Source: Petrocella atlantisensis (GTDB lineage: Bacteria; Bacillota; Clostridia; Lachnospirales; Vallitaleaceae). From it: 64,000 nucleotides of DNA. The stretch lies in contig NZ_LR130778.1 of NCBI RefSeq assembly GCF_900538275.1, forward strand, positions 372,001 to 436,000, in the 5' to 3' direction. Below, piece after piece: positions 1 through 8,546 of this stretch. The notes under the pieces were generated by a model. It made no database searches. It was not told the origin of the DNA and saw nothing but the letters and a program-made list of their open reading frames with translations. The position numbers and the translations under genes were made by a program. Position 1 is the stretch's first letter. The number at the start of each line of letters is the position of its first letter.

Positions 1-285
1 GATCAGGTAGATGGCGCCAAGGACGTTGGCTGTAATACCAGCCATGACGACTTTTAATAGCTCTTCCACGGACGCATAAGACCACAGACTGTTATATAAA
101 CCAAAATACTTATATATTAGAATCTTTCCAATAGTAAGGATAACAACCGCTCCGACGTAGGATAGAATAGTCGCCTCCGGCACATTACCTTCCGTATGTA
201 AAAATAAAGCTAATAAAAAAGATACATTGACTGCAATAATATCTGTGACAAGTAACAACATCTGTCTACTTACTTTTTTTAACAT
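1..285 (-). CDS. CapD/FlaA1-type polysaccharide biosynthesis protein, N-terminal part (cut by window start)
   Basis: Only the first 95 codons are present; the frame stays open to base 1. About 72 of the 95 residues match the start of the complete capD-like gene at 6249-8150, including a SYASVEELLKVVMAGITAN stretch, so this is a second paralog of that nucleotide-sugar dehydratase/epimerase. The visible part is the membrane region, with hydrophobic helices around residues 10-30 and 40-60. The catalytic Rossmann domain would lie outside the window. The start is the ATG at 285, preceded by GAAGAAGGG. A promoter, a cyclic di-GMP-I riboswitch and a terminator lie directly upstream, so expression should respond to c-di-GMP. 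The presumed role is making a modified UDP-sugar for surface polysaccharide. Confidence 0.85.
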   Translation of the reverse strand, partial: MLKKVSRQMLLLVTDIIAVNVSFLLALFLHTEGNVPEATILSYVGAVVILTIGKILIYKYFGLYNSLWSYASVEELLKVVMAGITANVLGAIYLI

Positions 286-371
286 GTATTACCCTTCTTC
301 CGCATTGATTCACTTATTGGATTTTCACACTCTGCATCCTACTTAATGCATACTTGATGGTCCACCAGCGC

Positions 372-406
372 AAAAAAAAGCTCTGGTTGGATTGCCAAAC
401 AAAGCT
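372..406 (-). terminator. Intrinsic terminator, expression platform of the c-di-GMP riboswitch
   Basis: On the minus strand a 12-bp stem (AGCTTTGTTTGG with CCAACCAGAGCT, one mismatch and one wobble) around a 4-nt loop is followed by eight T. It lies 25 nt after the 3' end of the riboswitch aptamer and before the capD paralog start, the usual position for a transcriptional expression platform. Confidence 0.85.
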
Positions 407-431
407 AATACATGATTCTTGTATTTTCAGT

Positions 432-516
432 ATTTGGTAACCCGGCTACCTTGGTCACTACTACCTTAAGGCCCGTGGTTTTGCGTCCCCAATTTTCATT
501 GGGTTTGCCTTTATCA
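432..516 (-). promoter_or_regulatory. Cyclic di-GMP-I (GEMM-I) riboswitch
   Basis: Read on the minus strand the region holds the family's conserved blocks in order: AAAGGCAAACC, a short stem capped by GAAA, GGGACGCAAA, CACGGGCCTTAAGG, then GGTAGCCGGGTTACC. This is the c-di-GMP-I aptamer with the P2 GNRA tetraloop and the receptor stem. It sits between a consensus promoter (555-583) and a terminator (372-406), upstream of the truncated capD paralog, which fits c-di-GMP control of exopolysaccharide synthesis. Whether ligand turns the gene on or off cannot be settled by eye. Confidence 0.95.
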
Positions 517-554
517 GATAACTTGATATCTTGGTTGTTTGTTGTTTATAGTCC

Positions 555-583
555 AGTATAATAGCACATAATAATTTTGTCAA
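555..583 (-). promoter_or_regulatory. Sigma-A promoter of riboswitch-capD unit
   Basis: TTGACA (578-583), a 17-bp spacer and TATACT (555-560) on the minus strand. Transcription would begin near 548 and run into the c-di-GMP riboswitch. The ISLre2 insertion point lies 7 bp upstream of the -35 box. Confidence 0.85.
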
Positions 584-589
584 TAGGAC

Positions 590-599
590 CGTGGTGGTC
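590..599. repeat. Left target-site duplication of the ISLre2 element
   Basis: CGTGGTGGTC, identical to 2535-2544. Joining the two flanks across one copy restores a plausible uninterrupted intergenic sequence. Confidence 0.8.
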
Positions 600-799
600 G
601 GTCGCGTTAATTTAGTGTCGGAAAAGTAAGGATAGAAAAATCCTGATGAGATATTTTGAGTTCTGTAAAAACCATCTTATCATAGTTTTATAATTCATTG
701 TACCTTTTCCATTAATTTTGCATACTTAAAAAGCCAGTCCATTTAGGATTGTGGCTACTAGACTTTAGTATATCTAAATTCGTCGGCTAAAACCCTTCC

Positions 800-893
800 A
801 TGACTACATTGCAAACGACCTTCGTTGATACGTCCATGTATCAAACGAAGGTGGAATACATCCTTGTATTCTGGCGTTTTGCAACATAGTCAT
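800..893 (-). ncRNA. Y-shaped RNA/DNA element with two CANGGANG hairpin loops, inside the IS
   Basis: A closing helix pairs 800-817 with 875-893 (ATGACTA with TAGTCAT, then TTGCAAA-CG with CG-TTTTGCAA). It encloses two hairpins: 819-851 (CCTTCGT with ACGAAGG, then TGATAC with GTATCA) and 854-871 (GAATACA with TGTATTC). On the minus strand the loops read ACAUGGACGU and ACAAGGAUGU, both exact fits to the CsrA/RsmE consensus A/U-CANGGANG-U/A. It starts 32 nt after the transposase stop, so it would lie in that mRNA's 3' UTR. Structure and motif are seen; a CsrA-binding role is inferred. A sister element of the same architecture lies at 33858-33947. Confidence 0.55.
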
Positions 894-924
894 TCCAGGA
901 ACTTTATCCTCTACACATCTGATT

Positions 925-2427
925 TCACTTTTTCTTATGTCTTTTTACTAAACGTAGATCAAATGATGCCCTTAGTTTCTTTGTAAGACAATACATACCA
1001 TCTACTAGCCGGGTACTACCTGCGACTGTCTGATGGTTCCAAACGTCTGTATAGGTCTTTTGTTTCCTTTTTATCTCTTTATCTACTTCTATTTTTATCT
1101 CATCTTGAATCATGCGGTGCTGTTTTTCTTGCTTGTATTTAATCAAATCACATACTTTACCATCATTGGCTACATAAGCTCTAAGTCTTGCCATCTTAGT
1201 TACACCTTTCTTTGACCATCCTAGCGGACGGCTACTTAACCTTGAAGAGAGGAGGTGGCTCACTTGACCTTCTGCACTGCAACCCATCCTTGCATATTCA
1301 TCATGATTAGGTCTTATTATGGCTTCCCAGTGATTGCTTATGTATACCCTGGTTCTTCTTATCTGTTCTTTTCTATTCTCGCTATCTGAGTACTCAAGGG
1401 CTATGTCAAAGACTGTATTGACTGCTTTTTTATCTTCAGATCTTATGCCGTCATAGATTGCCTTTCTTGCATCTGATACTGAATCACCAAGATGACCTAT
1501 AGCTCTCATAATTGCTTGGTTTAAATGGAATTTATCAAGCACAAAATAACACTTTGCCCCGAGCACATCCATCCCTGATTTTATCCACGATGCGCCATCT
1601 CCCATGATGTAGATATGTTCCAAATAGTCTTCATCATAAACCGCATCTATGTACTCAAGCACTTCTTCCCATAAGTCTTCACTCTTTTTGTAAACGCCTG
1701 CAAAGTAATGTTTTCCTATTAGTCTATTTCTTTTACTTCCTTGGCTTTCTTTTTCAACATCCTCAAAAATACATGCTAGACGTGGCTCTATTGTGTTGCT
1801 TTTATAGCCATTTTCTCCGACGTTTAAATCTCCCTTTTTATTGTTGAATTGTAAGGATACATGGTCTTCATCAGCATTTATATATAGGACTTTGACCTGT
1901 CTCTTTTTCTTTACAAAGGGTATTAATGCAGGTATTTCTAAGCTATGAACCTCTTTCATGACCGCTTGTTTACTGATAATATCTTCTGTATGTGTTGCAT
2001 GTTCACCACTGATTCTATAGCTAGTGTCAACAACATGCTTTATGGCTTCTATAACAACATCTTCACTTTTTCTCATGTTTTTTGTAATACCACATGCTTT
2101 ATCTGCAAGAAATATGAATTCACCTGTTTCTTTCGACTTAAAATAAGTCCTTTTGTACTTGATCTCACCGCATGTGCTTGTAAATGAATTAGGGACCCTA
2201 GCACGTTCAACCACGTAGTGATTGATTCGATATGCTGATTTTCTATACACCTCATCAATGCCTTCTATTGTCTCTGCAATAATCTCTCGTTGCAGCTCCT
2301 GTAATGGTTTTCCTAACTCAAGAACAAACTCTCCAATATTCATTTGATCATCATTTATAAAACTTTCTACTACTTTTTCAATCTTTTTGATACCAATCTC
2401 CATAAATTGTTGTATACTAATATGCAT
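925..2427 (-). CDS. ISLre2 family transposase
   Basis: A 500-aa protein of the UPF0236/ISLre2 transposase family, recognised from the long N-terminal helical part, the CGEIKYKRTYF motif near residue 88, YINADEDHV near 180 and YIMGDGASWIKSG near 273, and from the matching ends of the element. It would catalyse movement of the 600-2534 element. Length is in the family range and no frameshift is seen. The start is the ATG at 2427, with GAAAGGTG upstream. It is read in the same direction as the capD paralog, so read-through towards the riboswitch-controlled gene is possible. Confidence 0.92.
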   Translation of the reverse strand: MHISIQQFMEIGIKKIEKVVESFINDDQMNIGEFVLELGKPLQELQREIIAETIEGIDEVYRKSAYRINHYVVERARVPNSFTSTCGEIKYKRTYFKSKETGEFIFLADKACGITKNMRKSEDVVIEAIKHVVDTSYRISGEHATHTEDIISKQAVMKEVHSLEIPALIPFVKKKRQVKVLYINADEDHVSLQFNNKKGDLNVGENGYKSNTIEPRLACIFEDVEKESQGSKRNRLIGKHYFAGVYKKSEDLWEEVLEYIDAVYDEDYLEHIYIMGDGASWIKSGMDVLGAKCYFVLDKFHLNQAIMRAIGHLGDSVSDARKAIYDGIRSEDKKAVNTVFDIALEYSDSENRKEQIRRTRVYISNHWEAIIRPNHDEYARMGCSAEGQVSHLLSSRLSSRPLGWSKKGVTKMARLRAYVANDGKVCDLIKYKQEKQHRMIQDEIKIEVDKEIKRKQKTYTDVWNHQTVAGSTRLVDGMYCLTKKLRASFDLRLVKRHKKK

Positions 2428-2534
2428 AAGAAAAACACCTTTCGTTGTATATTTTGGTTTCTCGCAAAACTTATAATATCACAACTTGGTGTTTTTCTTT
2501 TATCTTTATTTATCCGACACTATCTTTACGCTAA

Positions 2535-2544
2535 CGTGGTGGTC
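2535..2544. repeat. Right target-site duplication of the ISLre2 element
   Basis: CGTGGTGGTC, identical to 590-599, directly outside the right inverted repeat. Confidence 0.8.
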
Positions 2545-2651
2545 TCAAACACTAAATAGTGATTGATAAAATTTTAATAAATACATCCCTTACGTTTGAC
2601 AGCTTAAATGCCTATGTTGTAGGTGACAAATGTGATATTTGTTTTTTACTA

Positions 2652-3353
2652 TTAAATTTGAATGACATCTTCCTCCTCAACCTCTTTTGATTGATAATAA
2701 TAATAGGTCTGGTATTGTTTGGCACTCTCTACCTTCAGCTTATTGATGACAACACCTAAGATGTTGGCACCGACCTTTGTCATGGACTGAACCGCCCGCT
2801 TGGTTAAATCAATGTCCACTGCGCCTGATGCTACCACTAAGATGACCCCGTCAATATACCCGGATAAGATGGTTGCATCTGTTACCGGTGTTACCGGGGG
2901 TGTATCTAAGAATATATAGTCATATTCTTCTTTTAAAACAGTAATCAGATTCTTCATGGCATTAGAGTGTAGCAGTTCTGAAGGGTTGGTCGGAATCTTA
3001 CCTGCTGTTAGTACATCTAGGTTAAGGTCTTCTACCCGTTGGATGTAGTCTACGTAGTTGTGCTCTTTCCTTAGCATATCTGCTAGGCCTTTTTTATTGG
3101 AGATCCCAAAGAGTTTATGTACCCTTGGTTTTCTCATGTCACAGTCTATCACCAGTACCCGCTCACCGTTTTGTGTCATGGTTGCGGCGATGTTGGCCAG
3201 TGTGGTGGTTTTACCTTCTCCGGGCGTGGTGCTGGTGACCAATATGGTGCGTATGTTCTTGTCTATATTGGCAAATTCTATATTGGTTCTGATGGCTCTA
3301 TAGGCCTCTGATATGGATGATTTTGGGTGATTATGAACGATTATATCTTTCAT
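2652..3353 (-). CDS. cpsD: CpsD/CapB-family bacterial tyrosine kinase
   Basis: A 233-aa autophosphorylating BY-kinase that works with a membrane Wzz-type partner to control polysaccharide chain length and export. Visible motifs are Walker A TPGEGKTT (about residues 43-50), Walker A' VLVIDCDMRKP (66-76) and Walker B YIFLDTPP (146-153). A C-terminal tyrosine cluster YYYY (about 217-220) is the usual autophosphorylation site. It lacks a membrane segment, as in Gram-positive systems where the kinase and its activator are separate proteins. It overlaps the preceding wzz-like gene by 4 bp (ATGA), indicating translational coupling. The PHP phosphatase of this system is probably the gene at 8670-9500. 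Confidence 0.93.
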   Translation of the reverse strand: MKDIIVHNHPKSSISEAYRAIRTNIEFANIDKNIRTILVTSTTPGEGKTTTLANIAATMTQNGERVLVIDCDMRKPRVHKLFGISNKKGLADMLRKEHNYVDYIQRVEDLNLDVLTAGKIPTNPSELLHSNAMKNLITVLKEEYDYIFLDTPPVTPVTDATILSGYIDGVILVVASGAVDIDLTKRAVQSMTKVGANILGVVINKLKVESAKQYQTYYYYQSKEVEEEDVIQI

Positions 3354-4069
3354 GATTTTACCTCATGCTTTGTTTCTAAGTTTTTGAAGTCAACAATGGT
3401 GCCAAGGACCGGTAAGCCTAAGTGCTTCTCTATATCCTCTGCTGTCTTAAGGGTACGGTCAAATAAGATGATCAAGAAGATAATTCCGACACCAACCATG
3501 CCACCTAAAATACCACCAATAGCAACATTCATAATGAGCTTGACGTTGATGGGTGTGTATATACCAATGGCCTTGTCAATAATCTCTACATTATCCGCTT
3601 TGATGATACGCATGACTTCTTTGATAAATACATCTGTTATTGTATTAGCAATTAGCGCCGCTTGTTCGGGGTCTTCATGCTTTACAGATACTTGAAGAAT
3701 CTCTGTGTTTTTGACCGGTACGGAGGTGATGCGCTCTAGTAATTGACCATAGGTCAAATCCAGCTCCAAGCGGTTGATGACTTGTTCCAGAACAATACGT
3801 GACTGAACAATCTCACTGTAGGTTACAACCAACTTCTGGCTCATGTTAATGCTACCTAGATCAAAGCTAGAAGCGATGTCACTTAAGCCTGAGCTCTTAG
3901 ATCCGTTAACCATAAGTGTGGTTTTGGATTCATACATAGGTGTGATGGCAAACCGTGTATAGGAAAAAGCCATGAGTGCTGCTAGAATGACGCAGGCAAT
4001 GATGATCCATTTTCTTTTCCATAGGGTCTTGATTAATTCTAATAGGTCGATTTCTTCATATTCTTGCAT
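3350..4069 (-). CDS. cpsC: Wzz/CpsC (YveK)-family chain-length determinant, BY-kinase activator
   Basis: A 239-aa membrane protein with the family's layout: a short cytoplasmic N-terminus (EYEEIDLLELIKTLWKRKW), TM1 at about 19-38, an extracytoplasmic coiled middle part, and TM2 at about 177-201, followed by a cytoplasmic tail. Wzz-type proteins set polysaccharide chain length and switch on the partner kinase, here the overlapping cpsD. The start ATG at 4069 follows AAAGGA. A strong terminator separates it from the upstream SLH gene, so it may be transcribed partly by read-through or from a weak promoter in 4070-4134. Confidence 0.92.
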   Translation of the reverse strand: MQEYEEIDLLELIKTLWKRKWIIIACVILAALMAFSYTRFAITPMYESKTTLMVNGSKSSGLSDIASSFDLGSINMSQKLVVTYSEIVQSRIVLEQVINRLELDLTYGQLLERITSVPVKNTEILQVSVKHEDPEQAALIANTITDVFIKEVMRIIKADNVEIIDKAIGIYTPINVKLIMNVAIGGILGGMVGVGIIFLIILFDRTLKTAEDIEKHLGLPVLGTIVDFKNLETKHEVKS

Positions 4070-4134
4070 GATTTTGTTCCTTTACTTATAATTTGCCTGG
4101 CAAACTTTTTGGTTGATTTCATATGTACCTCTTT

Positions 4135-4177
4135 TTTAAAAGATATGCAAAGCAGGCCATAAGCCCGCTTTGCATAT
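4135..4177 (-). terminator. Intrinsic terminator after the SLH-protein gene
   Basis: A 15-bp stem (ATATGCAAAGCGGGC with GCCTGCTTTGCATAT, one G-U pair) around a 5-nt loop is followed by CTTTT on the minus strand, 17 bp past the SLH gene stop. It would separate the SLH gene from cpsC-cpsD. Confidence 0.8.
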
Positions 4178-4193
4178 ATATTATATTACTTGA

Positions 4194-6167
4194 CTAGTTA
4201 GCGCCAAATGTTGCTGTACGTACTGTGTCATCTGCAAGGGTTGTGGTTACTGTATAGCTTACATTGCTTGACATGGTCAAAGCTTCAAGTTCATTGAATA
4301 GATCTTCAATATAACCCGCTTTGTCGCCACCTTGTATGTAAGATGCTACTTCAGTAGCACCCTTGGTCACAACGACACTCTTGTATTGTTGACCGTCATA
4401 TAAAATGGTTGTAAAGTCGACACGTTCTGCAATGGTTGTTAGATCTGCTTGAACTTTTGCTAAGTTATTATAGTTATTTTTGGTAATTTCCAGTGCTTCT
4501 CTTAAAGCTTCTTTCTTCTCAGCATCTGACCAAATACCATCGCCTGATAATGCCATACCTGCATAGTCGGTACCGGATAAATCTGCTTGATCTGCATATA
4601 AGAAGATGGCTAAGGAATCAAGTAGGAAAGCTCCTGAGCCGGCATCTACGTTAGCAATGTAAGCATCATAGGTTGTATCAAATTCATTATAAGATGCGTT
4701 TAGTACTTGACGTAATATTTCTGTATAATTTGCATTTGTTGCCGCTGATATGGTGACCACTTTATCTTGAGTACCAATCGACATCTCAAAAGTTAAGGTT
4801 GTTGTAGGTGTGGTTGATCCGCCACCGCCACCGCCGCCACCTGATGGAGGGGTTGTTGCTGTGTTGTCGTCTTCGGTCACTGTCTCACCGCCAACTTCTA
4901 CTTCAACGTCTTTTGATACGGTTGTTTCTGTTGGTGTCATGGTCATGGTGCTACCATTTACATTAACGACTGCTTTGGTAATCGTTCCTGTTCCCGTTAC
5001 TGTGGTTGAACCGGAAAGCACTAAGTTGCCGACATTACCGGTTGAGCTTATGTTTAGCTCTGAACCTTCAGCGTTTTTCATAATGGTTAAGGTACCTACT
5101 GAACCTTCACTTACGACTAGATTCTTTACTGGTGTATTCACGGTTAAGGCTTCAAAGTCACCTTCAAGTGTTAAAGTTTCCCCAGGTCTTACGGTATAGA
5201 TCTCAACGTTACCAAATCCGTTACCGGTTAAGGATCCGTCTTCTTGAAGTTTACCACCGGAATGCATATCGACTTTGTCCACTTTCGTGTTGCCGATTGC
5301 TAATATACGGATTTTTCCGTTGTGTTTGATGACACGAAGTGTGCCTACTTCTGTATTGGTTAAGGTAATCGTGTTCTCACCACCACCAAATGCTACAAGT
5401 TCACCTTCTACAATAACATTATCAAGGTCTACTTCACCATCAGCTACACCTTGTGCGATGTATAGGTTGCCTTTGATGGTGGTGTCTTTTAAGATAACGC
5501 CAGTTGAGCTGACAACAAGGTTGCCCTCATAAGTCATACCGGTTACTTCTCCCGGTTCTGTGATGAGTTCACCTGCAATATTACTGAGTAAAGTAACGGC
5601 TTCTGCTCTTGTTAAGTTGCTCATAGGTGCGAGTTCATTGTTGCTTCTTCCTTGCATATAGCCTTTTTCTACTAGGACACTCATCTGTGTTGCTGCCCAA
5701 GTCGCTACATCTGATGCATCTGTGTAGGTGCTATAGGCTGCTGCTTCTGTACCAGTCAGTTGAAAAGCATTGGTAAGTACGATCGCTGCTTCTTGACGGG
5801 TGATACGGTCATCGGGTCTAAAACGGTTGTTATGTCCGCTTACAATGCCCGCTGTGGATGCTTTTAGTACAGCATCTTCAAACCAATCGGTTGTTTTAAC
5901 ATCTGAAAATGTAACGTCTGTCTTTTCCTCAAGCTGAAATATATTGTTAATTACGGTTACAAATTCAGCTCTGGTGATCGATGCTTCAGGCTTGAATGCA
6001 CCACTTGGATAACCTTTGATGATGCCCAAGTCCATCCATTTTTCAATGTTAGCATTTGCCCAATGATTCTCATAATCGGAAGCAGCCGCTGTTACCATGG
6101 TCATTTGTGACAATACTAATGCTAGTGTTAGTAATACCGACATTCCTTTTTTCATTTTGTTTAACAT
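4194..6167 (-). CDS. SLH-domain surface protein with beta-solenoid-like repeats
   Basis: About 657 aa. It has a signal peptide (lysines, then LLTLALVLSQMTMVTAAA) and three S-layer homology domains over roughly residues 30-205, with motifs such as HWANANIEKWMDLGIIKGYP and FRPDDRITRQEAAIVL. These anchor proteins to pyruvylated cell-wall polysaccharide. Residues about 210-425 are short valine/glycine/threonine repeats (GNLYIAQ, GTLRVIK, GTLTIMK, GNLVLSG) like a beta-solenoid. A TPPSG(8)S-type linker and a helical C-terminal domain I do not recognise follow. The ATG at 6167, preceded by GGAGAG, is preferred over the in-frame TTG at 6179. Its place inside a polysaccharide cluster suggests it displays or binds the polymer; this is inference. 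Confidence 0.85.
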   Translation of the reverse strand: MLNKMKKGMSVLLTLALVLSQMTMVTAAASDYENHWANANIEKWMDLGIIKGYPSGAFKPEASITRAEFVTVINNIFQLEEKTDVTFSDVKTTDWFEDAVLKASTAGIVSGHNNRFRPDDRITRQEAAIVLTNAFQLTGTEAAAYSTYTDASDVATWAATQMSVLVEKGYMQGRSNNELAPMSNLTRAEAVTLLSNIAGELITEPGEVTGMTYEGNLVVSSTGVILKDTTIKGNLYIAQGVADGEVDLDNVIVEGELVAFGGGENTITLTNTEVGTLRVIKHNGKIRILAIGNTKVDKVDMHSGGKLQEDGSLTGNGFGNVEIYTVRPGETLTLEGDFEALTVNTPVKNLVVSEGSVGTLTIMKNAEGSELNISSTGNVGNLVLSGSTTVTGTGTITKAVVNVNGSTMTMTPTETTVSKDVEVEVGGETVTEDDNTATTPPSGGGGGGGGSTTPTTTLTFEMSIGTQDKVVTISAATNANYTEILRQVLNASYNEFDTTYDAYIANVDAGSGAFLLDSLAIFLYADQADLSGTDYAGMALSGDGIWSDAEKKEALREALEITKNNYNNLAKVQADLTTIAERVDFTTILYDGQQYKSVVVTKGATEVASYIQGGDKAGYIEDLFNELEALTMSSNVSYTVTTTLADDTVRTATFGAN

Positions 6168-6248
6168 ATTTCTCTCCAATACTCTTTTTTTTTATTTTTT
6201 AATCACATATGACGAAAGTGTCTATATATGTGCATTAAAACTAGGTTT

Positions 6249-8150
6249 TTATGCTTTGGCCAACGCATAACGTTCTACTGATTCTTTTTTATGTTTATTT
6301 TCATTGTTCACTTCCATATTGTTCCTATATGTTGGTACGATCTCTTGGACCATCTCTATGAGGGTATCGTTTTCTGGTGACTTGAGAACGAATAGAAGTT
6401 CATTTAGAGCACTTTTCAACGCAGGATAATTAATAGCATTAGGCCTTCCGATATGAATCTTCTCATACTTGGTATTTCTTAGCCCTTCTTCATCCATAAG
6501 AAGTTCTTCGTAGAGTTTCTCCCCAGGTCTTAGACCTGTGATTTTGATCTTAATGTCTTCGCCTAGCTTAAGACCGGAGAGTCTTATGAGGTCTACGGCC
6601 AGATCATAGATCTTAACCGGCTCACCCATATCAAGGACGAAAATCTCACCACCACTTGCGATGGCTCCGGATTGAATGACCAGCTGAGCCGCTTCCGAAA
6701 TGGTCATAAAATAGCGTATGATTTCTTTGTGCGTGACGGTAACAGGTCCACCTGCTTCAATCTGTTTCTTAAAAAGTGGTATGACAGAGCCGTTGCTTCC
6801 AAGTACATTGCCAAATCGTACTGCTGTGAACTTGGTCTTGCTTTGCTTGGCAAGGCCTTGTACAATCATCTCACAAATTCGCTTACTGGCGCCCATGATG
6901 TTGGTAGGGTTAACCGCTTTGTCTGTTGAGACCATAACAAACCGTTCTACGCCGAATTCATGAGCGGCTTCCGCCATATTTTTCGTACCAAAAACATTGT
7001 TCTTGATGGCTTCTTTTGGAGCCCGTTCCATAAGTGGCACATGTTTGTGAGCGGCTGCGTGGAAGATGACATCCGGTGCTTGTTCTTCCACAATGGCGAA
7101 GATGTTATCTCGGTCTCTGACCGATGCAATGATAACATCTAGGTTCAGGTTATCGCCATATTCTCTATGGAGTTCATTCTGAATGTCGTAGGCATTGTTC
7201 TCGTAGATATCTAGGATAATAAGCTTGGAAGGAAGGAATCTGGCAATCTGCCTGCATAGTTCTGAGCCGATGGAGCCACCACCACCTGTGACCATGATGA
7301 CTTTGTCTTCAATATAATTGGCTACCTCTGTCACATTCAGATTGACAATGTCTCGTCCAAGTAAGTCTTCAATCTCTACATCTCTAATCTTGCTAAGGGA
7401 TACTTGACCATCAATAATCTCGCGGATATCCGGCACAATCTTAACTCTGGCTTCTGTTCGGTTACATTCCGCAATGATTTGCTTCATGGTAGCTGTGGTT
7501 GTAGCCGGTAGGGCAATAATAATCTCATCAATCTTAAAGCGATGGGCTACGCTATAGATGTCATAATAATTCCCAAGCACTTTGACGCCACCTATTGTTT
7601 TATAGAGCTTGTGTTCTTCATCATCAATGAAGCCGATGACTTGACCATATGCTATTGAATGGTTCTTAATCTCACTGGCAATTAAGGATCCGGTTGCGCC
7701 ACTTCCTATAATCAATATTTTCTTAATATACTCTTGCCTAGTAACCGGATACTTGTTCTTGATGCGTCTAAAATATCGATAACTGAAGCGTATAAAACCA
7801 ACAATGGTGATTTCAAAGATCGCACCGATGAGGTAGACACCAAAATACAACTTGACCCCCATAGAAATAAGGTAGATGGTGCCAAGGGTATTTGCAGTAA
7901 TGCCTGCCATGACGACTTTTAATAACTCCTCAACCGATGCATAGGCCCATAGACTGTTGTATAAACCAAAATATCTATAGATAAAAAGTTTTCCTGTGGT
8001 GAGGATAAGGGCCGCAGCTAAGTATGAGAGCATCGTTGTATTTGGTATGTTGCCTTCGGTATGTAAAAACAAAGCCAGTAAAAATGCCCCATTTACAGCT
8101 ATGATGTCTGTTACTAATAAAAACATTTGTTTTTTAATCTTTGTTACCAT
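6249..8150 (-). CDS. capD: CapD/FlaA1-type nucleotide-sugar 4,6-dehydratase/epimerase, membrane-bound
   Basis: 633 aa. Hydrophobic N-terminal helices (about 1-115) precede a CoA-binding-like domain with GSGATGSLIASE (about 150-161) and a Rossmann dehydratase domain with GGGGSIGSELCRQ (about 290-302). The VSTDKAVNPTNIMGASKR region supplies the catalytic Thr/Asp/Lys set of the WbpM/FlaA1 group, in which the usual Tyr is replaced by Met (NIMGASK). These enzymes remove water from UDP-GlcNAc-type sugars as a first step to rare sugars in surface polysaccharide. RBS GAGGAAGGTG sits before the ATG at 8150. A paralog lies at 1-285. The mRNA has a leader of about 425 nt (see 8151-8669). Confidence 0.93.
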   Translation of the reverse strand: MVTKIKKQMFLLVTDIIAVNGAFLLALFLHTEGNIPNTTMLSYLAAALILTTGKLFIYRYFGLYNSLWAYASVEELLKVVMAGITANTLGTIYLISMGVKLYFGVYLIGAIFEITIVGFIRFSYRYFRRIKNKYPVTRQEYIKKILIIGSGATGSLIASEIKNHSIAYGQVIGFIDDEEHKLYKTIGGVKVLGNYYDIYSVAHRFKIDEIIIALPATTTATMKQIIAECNRTEARVKIVPDIREIIDGQVSLSKIRDVEIEDLLGRDIVNLNVTEVANYIEDKVIMVTGGGGSIGSELCRQIARFLPSKLIILDIYENNAYDIQNELHREYGDNLNLDVIIASVRDRDNIFAIVEEQAPDVIFHAAAHKHVPLMERAPKEAIKNNVFGTKNMAEAAHEFGVERFVMVSTDKAVNPTNIMGASKRICEMIVQGLAKQSKTKFTAVRFGNVLGSNGSVIPLFKKQIEAGGPVTVTHKEIIRYFMTISEAAQLVIQSGAIASGGEIFVLDMGEPVKIYDLAVDLIRLSGLKLGEDIKIKITGLRPGEKLYEELLMDEEGLRNTKYEKIHIGRPNAINYPALKSALNELLFVLKSPENDTLIEMVQEIVPTYRNNMEVNNENKHKKESVERYALAKA

Positions 8151-8546
8151 GAATTACACCTTCCTCATTATCCTTTAAATAAACAAAATACAATACTGTG
8201 TGCTAATGTAATGCTACATTAATTCAATGAATTTTAGAGTTGCATTAACGCCTTTATTTAATAACGATATAGCAAAAAAACGTATACCTTTATACTTGGC
8301 TTAGTTTTCTATTTAATTTTAGGGTGTGGGTAAGGTTTTATGAAATACGTATAAATATGCTACGCTATACTCTCCCTATACCTAACCTTGAGTTGATTGT
8401 CACTCGTTGGTTGTCCCTCATGTTAATTAATCTATAAAAGTATAAATCACTAACATATTATTTTGCACTGTGGATGTCAGAAATGATATGTATCAGCATT
8501 CTACTGGTACATATGTACTACAAACGTTAAGGTTTAAATGGTAGTT

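Larger units (their letters stand above)
600..2534 (-). mobile_element. ISLre2-family insertion sequence, complete
   Basis: The two ends form an imperfect inverted repeat of about 32 bp sharing the block TAGTGTCGG and a subterminal GCGT. The element is flanked by a 10-bp direct repeat CGTGGTGGTC (590-599 and 2535-2544), the expected target duplication (about 9 bp is usual in this family). It carries one transposase gene (925-2427) and 325 bp of non-coding DNA on the transposase 3' side, which contains the Y-shaped structure at 800-893. It inserted between cpsD and the promoter of the capD paralog. Intact ends, an intact duplication and an open transposase frame suggest recent, possibly active, insertion. 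Confidence 0.9.

Noticed and set aside
3327-3695. Plus-strand 122-codon frame
   Set aside because: Antisense shadow of cpsC/cpsD, which have clear family motifs.
4810-5199. Plus-strand frame of 129 codons rich in Pro/Ser/Val
   Set aside because: It is the antisense of the SLH protein's glycine linker and repeats; composition is explained by that and there is no RBS.
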